Source: Trichomonas vaginalis G3
Taxonomy: Eukaryota; Parabasalia; Trichomonadida; Trichomonadidae
DNA: 64,000 bases
NCBI RefSeq assembly: GCF_026262505.1
Contig: NC_067203.1
Coordinates: 1,488,001 to 1,552,000, forward strand
Direction of reading: 5' to 3'
This document shows positions 19,258 through 28,072 of the stretch, one piece after another. The notes under the pieces were generated by a model, which made no database searches, was not told the DNA's origin, and saw nothing but the letters and a program-made list of their open reading frames with translations. Position 1 is the first letter of the stretch. Each line of letters starts with the position of its first letter. A program made the position numbers and the translations under genes.

Positions 19258-20751
19258 CTATTGGTTTTGTAAACTTTTTGCTTTCAATTCATTTGGACCG
19301 TCTCTGTCACCAGTATATTGTATTTGAACTGTACCAACAGTTGAAATACCACCCATAAAGTCTTCTGAGTCAGCAAATGGAATGCCAAGCCAAAAGTTTG
19401 AACGGTCTCCATTTGTATATTGAGTGTTTTGAGCTCCTGTATGGGTCCATACTTTCACATATGGCATAATAGAACTTTGCATTTCAGGGTTAATGGTTGT
19501 TGTGAAGTTGTTGTTAAAGTTCATAGCATCTAATGTCAAGTTGTATGACCTCATATCCTCAACTGTAGAATATTCTTCTCTTGGATAATATTTGCCATCT
19601 ATGTTTATATGATATTTAATACCAGGGTTGTAGAAGCAAGAATAGTCATTTATAGTTCGTCTGAAAAGAACAAACATAGTATCTGCATGTTTCATTGCAG
19701 TTGTTAAAGCAATATCTGTTCTTGCACCTGGGTCAGCACTTTGGTTTCCAACTTCACCTGCAAAGTCTTTGACAGATATTTGGTGTATAGGGAACATAAG
19801 TGAACTGCAATATATTTGGCAGCTAAAGCATTTGAAATATCTGGGTCCAACATATAGACTGCAAGTCTGCTTTCTATTCTCTTGCATTCAAACTTTTCGC
19901 ATGTGAACTTAACTGGGTCCCAAGCATCTCCAGCAGCATTGAAATAATAGTTTACTTCAGTGTTGAGGTTTGAGAAACCAAAGTCTAAGTCAACTTTGTT
20001 TTTGCAAAAGTCGGCGAATGACATTTTTATTTGTTCCCACTACTTCTGTAAGAGTGAATGGGTCTTGTGTTGGTGCAATGACTAAGTTATTTTTGCTTGG
20101 AGTAAGTTCGATAGAAATTTTTCCTGCCCAGTTTGGCAAGTATCTTAAAAACCTGAAGATGAGGAAAGATGACAAAGGAACTCTAAGTTTCAATTTTACT
20201 TTGGTTACTGCTGCTGCAGTTTGTCCAGAAAGGTTAACATAAACTCCTGGAACGTTAGGGTCAAGTCTTCTTATTTTCTCAATAGTTGCATACTGGTCTG
20301 TTTGTTCTCTAGCTTGTGGTTGTACTGAGTTTCTCAAAGCGAACCATTCATAGTTTGCCCATGTTACTGTTTGAACTAAGTCAGAGTTAGAATATATCTT
20401 ATATCCCATGAAAACTTCTGGAGCATATTGGTATCCGACATAGAAAATTCCATTGCAACCTTTCTTGTCAGACAACTTGGCAGAAGGTTTTATTTCAATG
20501 TCTTGTTCCACGTATAAGAAAGAGTTGTCAATAGAAATTATATGAAACCTGTCGCAAGCAATATCTACTGTTGTTGAAGAACCTTCTCCAAACTCACCTA
20601 CGTTTCCATAAGAAACAGCAGTTGTATATTCGTAAGTTCCAGGAACTATTTCTGACCTTCTAATGGCATTGTCGCATTCGTTATACCATTCGGAAACATT
20701 TCCATTCATGGCATCCAAAACTGTTGGCGTTATATTCTGAGCGGCGTACAT
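19258..20751 (-). pseudogene. Major capsid protein (double jelly-roll type), broken
   Basis: About 500 codons. The first half reads as a beta-rich jelly roll ending in VPLSSFLIFRFLRYLPNWAG and SIELTPSKNN, a pattern I associate with Polinton capsid proteins; the second half has FNNNFTTTINPEMQ and YTGDRDGPNELKAK. About two breaks. The neighbouring ATPase, PVI-like and core-like genes support the call. The element B homologue at 44,203 is whole but diverged. Confidence 0.55.
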
Positions 20752-20783
20752 TTCATATGAGTAAAAATATAGAATAGTTGGAT

Positions 20784-22457
20784 TTATATGTCATAATAGA
20801 ACCCACGTGGACCAAGCTTTACTTTCTTCCTGACTGAGTTTTTAACTCTTCTTTTTCCTTCATTGCCCTCTGCTTGAAGTTGTTGCATCTTTGCATTATG
20901 TTCATCTAGTATGTTGCAAATTTCCCATGTCCTTTTTGCCTTTTGGCTCTGGTCGCCCATCTCAGGTAACCTATATCCTAGAAAGAGTTTGTCATAGTCT
21001 GTATTTGAGTCTTCGCGTATTGTTTGCATGACTCTTTCCTGAGTTTCTGGTTCAAGCTCTTCAAACAGTGCCTGTCCATATGGAATAAGCTCGTTTCCAA
21101 ATATATGTTTTTGTAGCCATTCTGGTTTTCTTTCCATGTTACCAACTATATCTTTTGTGAATGGGAAAGCTTTTACCCAATCTTTCAGTCTTGCGTCGTT
21201 TATTTCTGTAGTTGGTTTTATTTTGTCAAGGAACATGTTTTTCAATACTAACATTTCATTTGGTACTGTCCATTTGAGTTTTCTTAAATATTCATCCCTT
21301 CTCGATTCATCGTCTGCAAAGTAAGTTTTTATGACATTTTGTAAACTTTCGTTTGCAAGGTCATGTACAATAGGTTCTCTTCCTTCTCTCTCCCTAACTT
21401 TCTTTCTAAACTCTTCACCAAATATACCATCTCTATGGTTCTGTGTAGTTCTTTGAGATAAATGTTCTAGAACGTCAGGTGTTATATTTCCATCAGCCAT
21501 GTTCATTTCATACTGGTCCAAAATATCTGCATGTTTCATATCTTTCAATGGCATTAAAGCCGCGCTTAAAATACCAGCTATATCTTGTTCACCATTGACT
21601 TCCATTGCGTCTACAACTTCTTGGAATTGTGGTTGTAAGTTTATGAACCACCTATCCGGGTTAGCTTTATGACCCCATCTCATTGTAGTTCCATCGTCTG
21701 CAGAAACAAAAGTAGGTTTGTTTCCATCTTGGTTAGGTTCTGAATGAACTTTAAACAATGTTTCATTTCTATATGTTTTCTTGAAATTTAACCTTTTATC
21801 TTCACCGAGTTCATCCGAAGATTGAACGTTAAATGCTCGTAAGTAAAAAGGGTTGTTGTATTTGTGTACATTTTTTTTCAGTTCTTCCATTCTATGCTGG
21901 ATATTTTCATCTGGTGTTGGAGTCTTTTGTATGTCGGCAAACATTTTTCGATATTCTTCTACTATGTCAGCCGAATCTTTCTTAGACTCTTGGAAAGATT
22001 CCATATTCACCTCATACTCTTGTTGAGGGTCAAGATTTTTCGGCTGTTCCAAATCTTCATCTAGTTCTGTGAAGTTAGTTTCCAAAGGAAGGACTTGTTC
22101 GTTTCCTTCAGGCTCTTCTAGCTGTTGTTGCTGAACTATTTCTTCCATGTCTGGTTGTATCTGAACTTCTTCCTGTGGAGTTTCTTGTACCTCATCTGCT
22201 GGCATTTCATATATTCCGAGACCGTTTTCAACAATTTCCCTATCTACGTCATCCGCATTCATAAGCTTTTGTTCTTTCGTTCCGTCTCTATTTTTTACGC
22301 GTTTCATGACGAAAGTTGAATTGTCATTTAGCTCTGACATCAAATATCTCGGAGTAAATTCATCCATGTCATTTGGATGATATGCTATTAAATCATATCC
22401 CTTAGCGAGCTTGTATTTTCCAGGTTTGAGATTATATCCGTTTTGGTGCTGAGCCAT
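20784..22457 (-). CDS. Large unknown structural-type protein, 557 residues
   Basis: A whole frame just upstream of the capsid gene on the same strand. Residues 80-190 are Glu/Gln-rich and probably disordered (EEIVQQQQLEEPEGNEQ), 190-540 are helical and charged, and the end is basic (RRVKNSVRKKVKLGPRGFYYDI). Size, order and a basic tail suggest a minor virion or scaffold protein. I do not recognise the family. Confidence 0.5.
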   Translation of the reverse strand: MAQHQNGYNLKPGKYKLAKGYDLIAYHPNDMDEFTPRYLMSELNDNSTFVMKRVKNRDGTKEQKLMNADDVDREIVENGLGIYEMPADEVQETPQEEVQIQPDMEEIVQQQQLEEPEGNEQVLPLETNFTELDEDLEQPKNLDPQQEYEVNMESFQESKKDSADIVEEYRKMFADIQKTPTPDENIQHRMEELKKNVHKYNNPFYLRAFNVQSSDELGEDKRLNFKKTYRNETLFKVHSEPNQDGNKPTFVSADDGTTMRWGHKANPDRWFINLQPQFQEVVDAMEVNGEQDIAGILSAALMPLKDMKHADILDQYEMNMADGNITPDVLEHLSQRTTQNHRDGIFGEEFRKKVREREGREPIVHDLANESLQNVIKTYFADDESRRDEYLRKLKWTVPNEMLVLKNMFLDKIKPTTEINDARLKDWVKAFPFTKDIVGNMERKPEWLQKHIFGNELIPYGQALFEELEPETQERVMQTIREDSNTDYDKLFLGYRLPEMGDQSQKAKRTWEICNILDEHNAKMQQLQAEGNEGKRRVKNSVRKKVKLGPRGFYYDI

Positions 22458-22469
22458 AAAGCTAAATAG

Positions 22470-23423
22470 GTTCGGGTCAGTATTTCCATCCTTGAACTTT
22501 CCAATAGCTTCTTTATATCTGTCACTAAAGTCAACAGTATCTGGGAAACCACACTCTTCTTAAGCATTTTTAAGAATTCTTGGTTTCCTTGTTCTCTACT
22601 TCTTTTATGTCCTTGCTCTGTTTGTGGTTGTTGTTGTGCAGGGTTTTGAACTGTTGGTTGTTGTGTTGGTTGCTGTGCAGTGTTTTGAACTGTTGGTTGT
22701 TGTGTTGGTTGTGGAGGTGGTTGTTGTGTTGGTTTTGGTGCATGCCTGTGTCTGTGTCCATGTGACGATGTAAATGTTTTTAGGTAGTCCTGGTGCAGGT
22801 GCTTCTCTTGGAGGGTTTGGTGGTATATAAGTTCCACCAGCTGGCACATATGTTCCATCTGCAGCGTAATGTCCTACCTGACTTTTCGTTCTTAAGAAAG
22901 CATTTACTAGGTCTGTTTTGGTCTGTTGTAACTCTTTTTCTTGACTTTCCACAACAGTTGCTCTAACGGCGTCATAGGCACTTTGAACTGCCTGTCTCGT
23001 TGCTGCATCTGTTATTTTCGTCATATTTTGTGCTACTTCTCTTAACTCTTTGTCGAAACCTTCAGACTTCAGTTTCTTTCCAGATGAGAAGTCGTTCACT
23101 TGTTTCACCTTACTATGAAGAGCTTCGAAGGCGTTCTTAAAGTCAGCATTTGTTAAAGCTTCATTTGAACTATCTTCATCCGCTTGTATTTTTGTCCTTA
23201 TTGACCCTATGAGTTGGGCTGCTTTAGCGTTGGCTTGGGCATCTAACCAGTCATTGTTGGCTTTTATATATTCTGCGCTTTTCATTGCCTTTTGCATAGC
23301 CGCGTCGTTATTTTTACTTTCTTGTGCTAAGTTTTCATACTGTACGGTTTGGTTTTGCAACTGTAAAAGTTTTTCTGCCTTTACATTTGCTTCAACTTCT
23401 TTTTTATACTCATCGCTATCCAT
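22470..23423 (-). pseudogene. Helical protein with PTQQPTVQN repeats, broken
   Basis: It starts MDSDEYKKEVEANVKAEKLL. The first 200 residues are heptad-like coiled coil, then a proline-rich hinge (YVPAGGTYIPPNPP) and a tail of short P/T/Q repeats. About two breaks. The tail repeats come from a 48-bp tandem duplication near 22,630-22,730. It is probably a virion protein by position. Confidence 0.45.
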
Positions 23424-23431
23424 ATATGTCT

Positions 23432-23740
23432 TCAGGGCTTTTGTTTTATCTCTTCATCTTTCAGTACTTTATATTGAGTAGTATGGTTTTTCAAATTTAT
23501 GACATCTTGTTCCATTTTTGCTACTTCTGCTGCTTTTTCTGACACTTTTTTCGCATATTCCTCTGTACTTAGTTCTTTCAGTTGTTCTTCTTTCTTCTTT
23601 TTCTCTACGTTTAACTCATTGAGTTTCTTTGTGTGTCTGTCATATTCTAGTTTCTTTTCGTTTTCACTTATTTGTTTCTGTATGTCTATGTTTGACTTTT
23701 TGACATCTGTTATTTGATTTTTGAGTGAACTCAAATTCAT
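23432..23740 (-). CDS. Coiled-coil protein, 102 residues
   Basis: Almost entirely K/E/L heptad-type helix (NEKKLEYDRHTKKLNELNVE). It overlaps the upstream gene by four bases (ATGA-type junction), which implies coupled expression. Not recognised. Confidence 0.5.
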   Translation of the reverse strand: MNLSSLKNQITDVKKSNIDIQKQISENEKKLEYDRHTKKLNELNVEKKKKEEQLKELSTEEYAKKVSEKAAEVAKMEQDVINLKNHTTQYKVLKDEEIKQKP

Positions 23741-23997
23741 TTGACTTTGAGGTTATAGGCTGTTCCGTCTGCAGCTCCACCATAGCCTGCCATTTTCGCT
23801 AAAAGTCCCGCTCTTAAACCTCCACTCTGTGCACCAACAACTCGGTTTAAAAGCATAGGATTGCTTGACATTTGTTGCAACATAGTGGGGTCATTCAGCA
23901 TTTGTTGTTGCAACTGTTGTTGTGGTGTCAGTTTTACTATTGGATGTTTCAATGCTCTCTTCCTCTTACGTATATTCTTACGTAGCTTACGTGGCAT
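23737..23997 (-). CDS. Small basic core-like protein, 86 residues
   Basis: The N-terminus MPRKLRKNIRKRKRALKH is strongly basic, then a Q/M-rich part (QQQLQQQMLNDPTMLQQM) and a glycine-rich end. It resembles in kind the small basic DNA-condensing core proteins of adenovirus-like virions. It is the last gene before the right TIR, and its start lies 27 bases inside the TIR edge. Confidence 0.45.
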   Translation of the reverse strand: MPRKLRKNIRKRKRALKHPIVKLTPQQQLQQQMLNDPTMLQQMSSNPMLLNRVVGAQSGGLRAGLLAKMAGYGGAADGTAYNLKVK

Positions 23998-24023
23998 TTT
24001 AAGTGAAGTTAAAAAGCGGTTTT

Positions 24024-24830
24024 TGACAGATGTTTTATTGTGACTTCTTCGTAAAGACTTTGTTGAGATTTCTTCGTAAATGAGTGTAAATGACCCAAAA
24101 ATATATTTTAGGGTAGAAGGTTAGATATAACCTCTTTTCTAACCTCTTTTCTACCCTCTTGAATTTTCATGAATTTCTTCGTAAAGACTTTGTTAAGACT
24201 TCTTCGTAAAGACTTTGTTGAGACTTCTTCGTAAAGACTTTGTCAAGACTTCATCGTAAAGACTTTGTTGAGATTTCTTCGTAAATGACCCTAGTAGTAT
24301 ATTTTTGGTGTAAATTTCATGAAAATTCAAGAGGGTAGAAAAGAGGTTAAAAAGAGGTTATATCTAACCTTCTACCCTAAAATATATTTTTGGTGTAAAT
24401 TTCATGAAAATTCAAGAGGGTAGAAAAGAGGTTAGAAAAGAGGTTATATCTAACCTTCTACCCTAAAATATATTTTTGTCTGATTTACACTCATTTACGA
24501 TGAAGAAGTCTCAACAAAACATTTACGAAGAAGAAGTCTTGACAAAACATTTACGAAGAAGAAGTCTTGACAAAACATTTACGAAGAAGAAGTCTTGACA
24601 AAACATTTACGAAGAAGTCTTGACAAAACATTTACGAAGAAGTCTTGACAAATTCAAGAGGGTAGAAAGGAGGTTAGAAAAGAGGTTATATCTAACCTTC
24701 TACCCTAAAATATATTTTTGTCTGATTTACACTCATTGACGATGAAGAAGTCTCAACAAAACATTTACGAAGAAGAAGTCTTGACAAAACATTTACGAAG
24801 AAGAAGTCTTGACAAAACATGAAAACATAT
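24024..24830. repeat. Right terminal inverted repeat of element A
   Basis: The reverse complement of the left TIR in plan: 25-bp CTTCTTCGTAAAGACTTTGT-type units and four copies of the 48-bp motif (24,110-24,157 on +; 24,332-24,378, 24,417-24,464 and 24,659-24,706 on -). Copy numbers differ from the left end, as expected for unstable tandem repeats, so the TIRs cannot be used to date insertion. Confidence 0.85.
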
Positions 24831-24924
24831 ATAATTTGTGAAAAGTGAAACATTATATAATGTTTTCGACCAAGAAGACTAACAATTTTCCGAATAAAAA
24901 CTTCATTTATACTAAACATCTTCA

Positions 24925-24988
24925 GGGCTAGAAGGCACGAAGTGCCTGGAAGCCCCACTACCTTTTTTTTTTTTTTTTTTTTTTTTTT
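24925..24988. other. GC-rich hairpin followed by a 26-T tract
   Basis: GGGCT (24,925) and AGCCC (24,951) enclose AGGCAC-GAA-GTGCCT, giving a two-step stem. Seven bases later comes a run of 26 T. On the minus strand this reads as a poly-A run ahead of a hairpin. It could be the 3' end of a retroposed RNA copy or a slippage-prone tract. The rest of 24,831-25,215 shows nothing else. Confidence 0.5.
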
Positions 24989-25496
24989 GAGTGAATTATG
25001 CATTATAGAGATTAAAAATCTGATTTGTGAAAACATCTCATCAGTTTCTAGCTAATTCAAAAATCTTTACTATCTTATTCGATTAAAATGAAAAGGGAAT
25101 AGTTTCATTATGCTTTAAATGACAGCCTTATAATATAATCATAGTTTTCGCTCAATATGCAGCATTTTTTTTTCGAAATCTATGGTCAATATCCTAAATA
25201 CTGATGAGTAGGGGTAATTTTAGCTAAAAGTGACACACCCGTGAAGGGTGTGATTACCGATCGGTAATTTCGACAGTTTAGAATTTAAAATTTTTTATGG
25301 AACTGTTGCGAGTTTCATAAAGAATTTAAGGAATATAAGCAAAGATTTGAATCAAAATCTTAGACCTAAGCCGCTCGATTCGCTCGCGGCTTTCTTTATT
25401 ATTTTAAATTTGCATATTTCCATCAAAAGTTCATAAGGTAAAAAATTTCGTTTATTTTTACTAAGAAAAAAAAAGTTTTTGATAATAAATTTATTT

Positions 25497-25856
25497 TATT
25501 TCGAAAAAGTAGCAATAATCGTAAAAGGGTATTGATAGGCTTGCTAAAGTAACTAATTTTAGCTGTCAAATACTTTTGTATTTTGAAGTAAATTAGTATA
25601 AATTTGTTTTTACTTTTATTTCGAAAAAGTAACAATAATCGTAAAAGGGTATTGATAGGCTTGCTAAAGTAACTAATTTTAGCTGTCAAATACTTTTGTA
25701 TTTTGAAGTAAATTAGTATAAATTTGTTTTTACTTTTATTTCGAAAAAGTAACAATAATCGTAAAAGGGTATTGATAGGCTTGCTAAAGTAACTAATTTT
25801 AGCTGTCAAATACTTTTGTATTTTGAAGTAAATTAGTATAAATTTGATATTATTTT
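25497..25856. repeat. Three tandem 120-bp repeats
   Basis: Units start at about 25,497, 25,617 and 25,737 and differ by only a few bases. Each contains TAATTTTAGCTGTCAAATAC, which echoes the terminal repeat of the surrounding MITE-like unit. The open frame through them is a repeat artefact. Confidence 0.9.
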
Positions 25857-25887
25857 AACTCCCTTTGAAAACCTCAATTTTCCATAC

Positions 25888-25949
25888 AGAGGGAACGGGA
25901 ATAGCATCCAATATTCCCTGAGAATGGTTGCGCATTCTCAGTTCCCTCT
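25888..25949. other. Perfect three-way-junction palindrome, 62 bp
   Basis: The outer stem AGAGGGAAC/GTTCCCTCT (9 bp) encloses two arms, GGGAATA/TATTCCC (7 bp, 8-nt loop) and TGAGAATG/CATTCTCA (8 bp, 6-nt loop). All arms meet with no unpaired base at the junction. No mismatch anywhere. It could form a cruciform in DNA or a Y-shaped RNA. Confidence 0.85.
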
Positions 25950-26029
25950 ATATTTCGAACGAAGCTCTCATCGGTCTTTTTTTTAATACTAAACGTTTTT
26001 TCCCCTGTCACTTTTAGCTAAAATTTGGG

Positions 26030-26035
26030 TTTGCC
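26030..26035 (+). repeat. Target-site duplication of element B (left)
   Basis: TTTGCC, repeated exactly at 47,614-47,619 immediately outside the other end. Six bases is the duplication length known for Polintons. Confidence 0.9.
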
Positions 26036-26803
26036 AGTAGTAGATGAGTGCGGGTTGTGTGACTTTTTTTGTTACATCTATATATAGACGATGCATTAAA
26101 ATATATTTATTTATAAATCATTAAAAAATTAACATTAATTTTAAAATAATTTATTTTTTTATCTTTTATAAAAGAAGCTATATATAGATGATGTCAGATA
26201 TTCCGCGATTAATTAAACATTGTTTAAATCCTGAATGGGTTAAACTTCAATTTAAAAATGAAGATTGTGAATTATTAAATGAATATGAAAGCCAAATAAG
26301 CTAATGAGGTATAAATATAATGATAAAGAATATTTAATTTCATGGAATCAATGGAGTCATAATCAAAGACCTCATAAACGAGAAGAAGAAATTGAAAATA
26401 ATGAAATGGAAATCATTGATGACATTAAAGAGGATGGAATTCCTAAATTTTGTAGAAAAACCTTTAGAACTAAGTTAGGAGCATATAAACGTAGAGTATT
26501 AAATCCTGAATATCTTAAACATTTATTTAAAAAGGAAGACTGTGAATTATTAAACGTTAATGATTATGAAAATGCAAAATCAAAACTGAGATATAAATAT
26601 ATTGGAAGTGATGAAAGATGCAAAGATAAAGATAAAGTTTATACAGTTTCATATAATAACTGGCACACGTTAGGATTAGAAAACATTTAGGAGATTATGG
26701 TAAAAGTTCTGAATTCTTTAAATCTAGTATATACGAGAGAGTAAAAGAAATTAGATATAATTATCATTCATGAATGAAAAATAAACTTTAAAAATTCATG
26801 TCT
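26036..26803 (+). repeat. Left terminal inverted repeat of element B
   Basis: Matches the reverse complement of 46,844-47,613 almost perfectly. It contains the palindrome CTATATATAG twice, exactly 100 bp apart (26,078 and 26,178), the second directly before the start codon of a TIR-borne gene. Confidence 0.92.
26188..26773 (+). pseudogene. TIR-borne gene, left copy (broken)
   Basis: The left copy of the 195-residue gene that is whole in the right TIR (46,874-47,461). It carries about two breaks. See the right copy for content. Confidence 0.7.
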
Positions 26804-26899
26804 TACATTTATGAATAATTTATTTTTATTTTGTATGAAACCAATATTAAAAATTCATGTCTTACATTTATGAATAATTTATTTTTATTTTGTATGAAA
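26788..26899 (+). repeat. 53-bp direct repeat at the inner edge of the left TIR
   Basis: Two copies (26,788-26,840 and 26,847-26,899) containing TTCATGTCTTACATTTATG. Between them lies ATGAAACCAATATTAAAAAT, identical to the first 20 bases of the gene at 46,449 near the other end. This is a trace of recombination or gene conversion between the two ends. Confidence 0.75.
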
Positions 26900-28012
26900 A
26901 TGAGTGTCAAAACTAACGATGTTAAAAAATTAGGATTCACAAACGAGGAAATAAAGGATATATTAGAGGAGGCAAGTTATGAAGTTAATAAATATTATTT
27001 AAGAAATTGTCAAAAATTCGCGGAGTTATTAAATGATTTAGATTATGATGGAAAAATGAATAAAGATGATGTTATAAATTTCTTATATCCTACATCTGAA
27101 GAAGAAAAACCTAAAGAACCTGATGTTTTCCCTGAATATTATGAAGAACGAATTAAAGATGATGAATATGATGAAATTGAAATTGAAAGACTGAAAAAAA
27201 TAAGAGATGAAATAGATGAAAAAATTAAGGAATTAAGAGAAGTTGAAAAATATAATGAGAATGAAGTAGAGGGTTTAATGAATATCCCAGCTTCAGAATC
27301 AGAAGTTCAAAAATCACATGAGGAAAGATATAAAAATTACTTTTTGGAATCAACTAAAAATTTATTAGATGGTGATATTGACGAAACACTTTCAGAAGAA
27401 GGTACTAAATTTATTCATAAACATAAGCTTCAGTTTATTGACGATGAAGATTATCCATGTATATTACTTTCACCTCCTCTTGATTCTGAAAAATTCAAAA
27501 AAGCACTGAAAAATGTAACATATGCAACAAATACGATTAAGAAAGAAGACCATGATATTTACACAAATTATTATTTAAATAAATGTACAGGTGTTGATAA
27601 AGTTTTTGATTTGTTAGATAAAATATCAAAAGAAACAATTGGTACATATAAAATTTTATGTGATTGTGGTTTCATTGTTGAAGATACCGTTGATGTTTCA
27701 TATGAAAGAACAGCTCCGAAGGAGGACGAAGTGGAAAAATCTATTCCATTCGTTATTAAGAACATAAAAGATATGAAAACCTATAAACATTATATTTATT
27801 CATTCATTTCAGAAAAAATGGAAGCAACACATAAATCATCTCGTCATCATTTCATAGCTATTCACACATTCCTTTTCAAAGTTGTGAAATTAAATAAGAC
27901 AGGAATTAGATTTAATGTATCAGGGTACGCATTCTTGAGTAAATTAAAATGTATTCGTCACGTTGCAGATGATAAAAATTTATGTGTTCTTAATTCATTT
28001 TATGGACTTTAG
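26900..28012 (+). CDS. Unknown 370-residue protein before the polymerase
   Basis: The start is taken at ATGAGTGTC (26,900), as upstream in-frame sequence is the 53-bp repeat. The N-terminal half is acidic and helical with a predicted coil (about residues 80-120, EIERLKKIRDEIDEKIKELR); the C-terminal half is compact with a Cys pair (CDCGF) and alternating strands. It lies 60 bp upstream of the DNA polymerase on the same strand. In protein-primed systems the terminal protein is often near the polymerase, so this is a candidate, but no motif proves it. Confidence 0.5.
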   Translation: MSVKTNDVKKLGFTNEEIKDILEEASYEVNKYYLRNCQKFAELLNDLDYDGKMNKDDVINFLYPTSEEEKPKEPDVFPEYYEERIKDDEYDEIEIERLKKIRDEIDEKIKELREVEKYNENEVEGLMNIPASESEVQKSHEERYKNYFLESTKNLLDGDIDETLSEEGTKFIHKHKLQFIDDEDYPCILLSPPLDSEKFKKALKNVTYATNTIKKEDHDIYTNYYLNKCTGVDKVFDLLDKISKETIGTYKILCDCGFIVEDTVDVSYERTAPKEDEVEKSIPFVIKNIKDMKTYKHYIYSFISEKMEATHKSSRHHFIAIHTFLFKVVKLNKTGIRFNVSGYAFLSKLKCIRHVADDKNLCVLNSFYGL

Positions 28013-28072
28013 CCCTGGACTTTAAAAAAAATAAACTTTATTTTTATATTCTAATTTTTTATTCTTACATAA

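Larger units (their letters stand above)
1..24830. mobile_element. Polinton/Maverick element A (old virus-like element, many genes broken)
   Basis: A virus-like giant DNA transposon bounded by inverted blocks of tandem repeats. The first bases of the window match the reverse complement of about 24,810-24,830, so the left end lies at or just outside the window start. Recognisable parts are an adenine methylase, tail-fibre-like gene, retroviral-type integrase, a diverged family B polymerase, HNH protein, FtsK/HerA-type packaging ATPase, SF3-type helicase, major capsid protein and two amphipathic PVI-like genes. About a dozen genes are broken, with some 20 or more breaks in total; integrase, methylase, ATPase and several structural genes read whole. 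It looks older than element B, although some breaks could be sequence errors. No target duplication can be checked because the left flank is outside the window. Confidence 0.88.
25216..26025. mobile_element. MITE-like unit with 20-bp perfect inverted ends
   Basis: AATTTTAGCTAAAAGTGACA at 25,216-25,235 is matched exactly in reverse at 26,006-26,025. Inside are a CACACCC-GTGAA-GGGTGTG hairpin, the 16-bp palindrome ATTACCGATCGGTAAT, a GC-rich AAGCCGC...GCGGCTT stem (about 25,368-25,393), three 120-bp repeats and a three-way palindrome. No coding capacity, so any movement would be non-autonomous. No clear target duplication. Element B inserted 10 bases outside its right end. Confidence 0.5.

Noticed and set aside
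24692-25036. Minus frame with a poly-lysine run
   Set aside because: It comes from translation of the 26-T tract and the TIR.
25423-25809. 128-codon minus frame with threefold repeat
   Set aside because: Translates the 120-bp non-coding repeat only.
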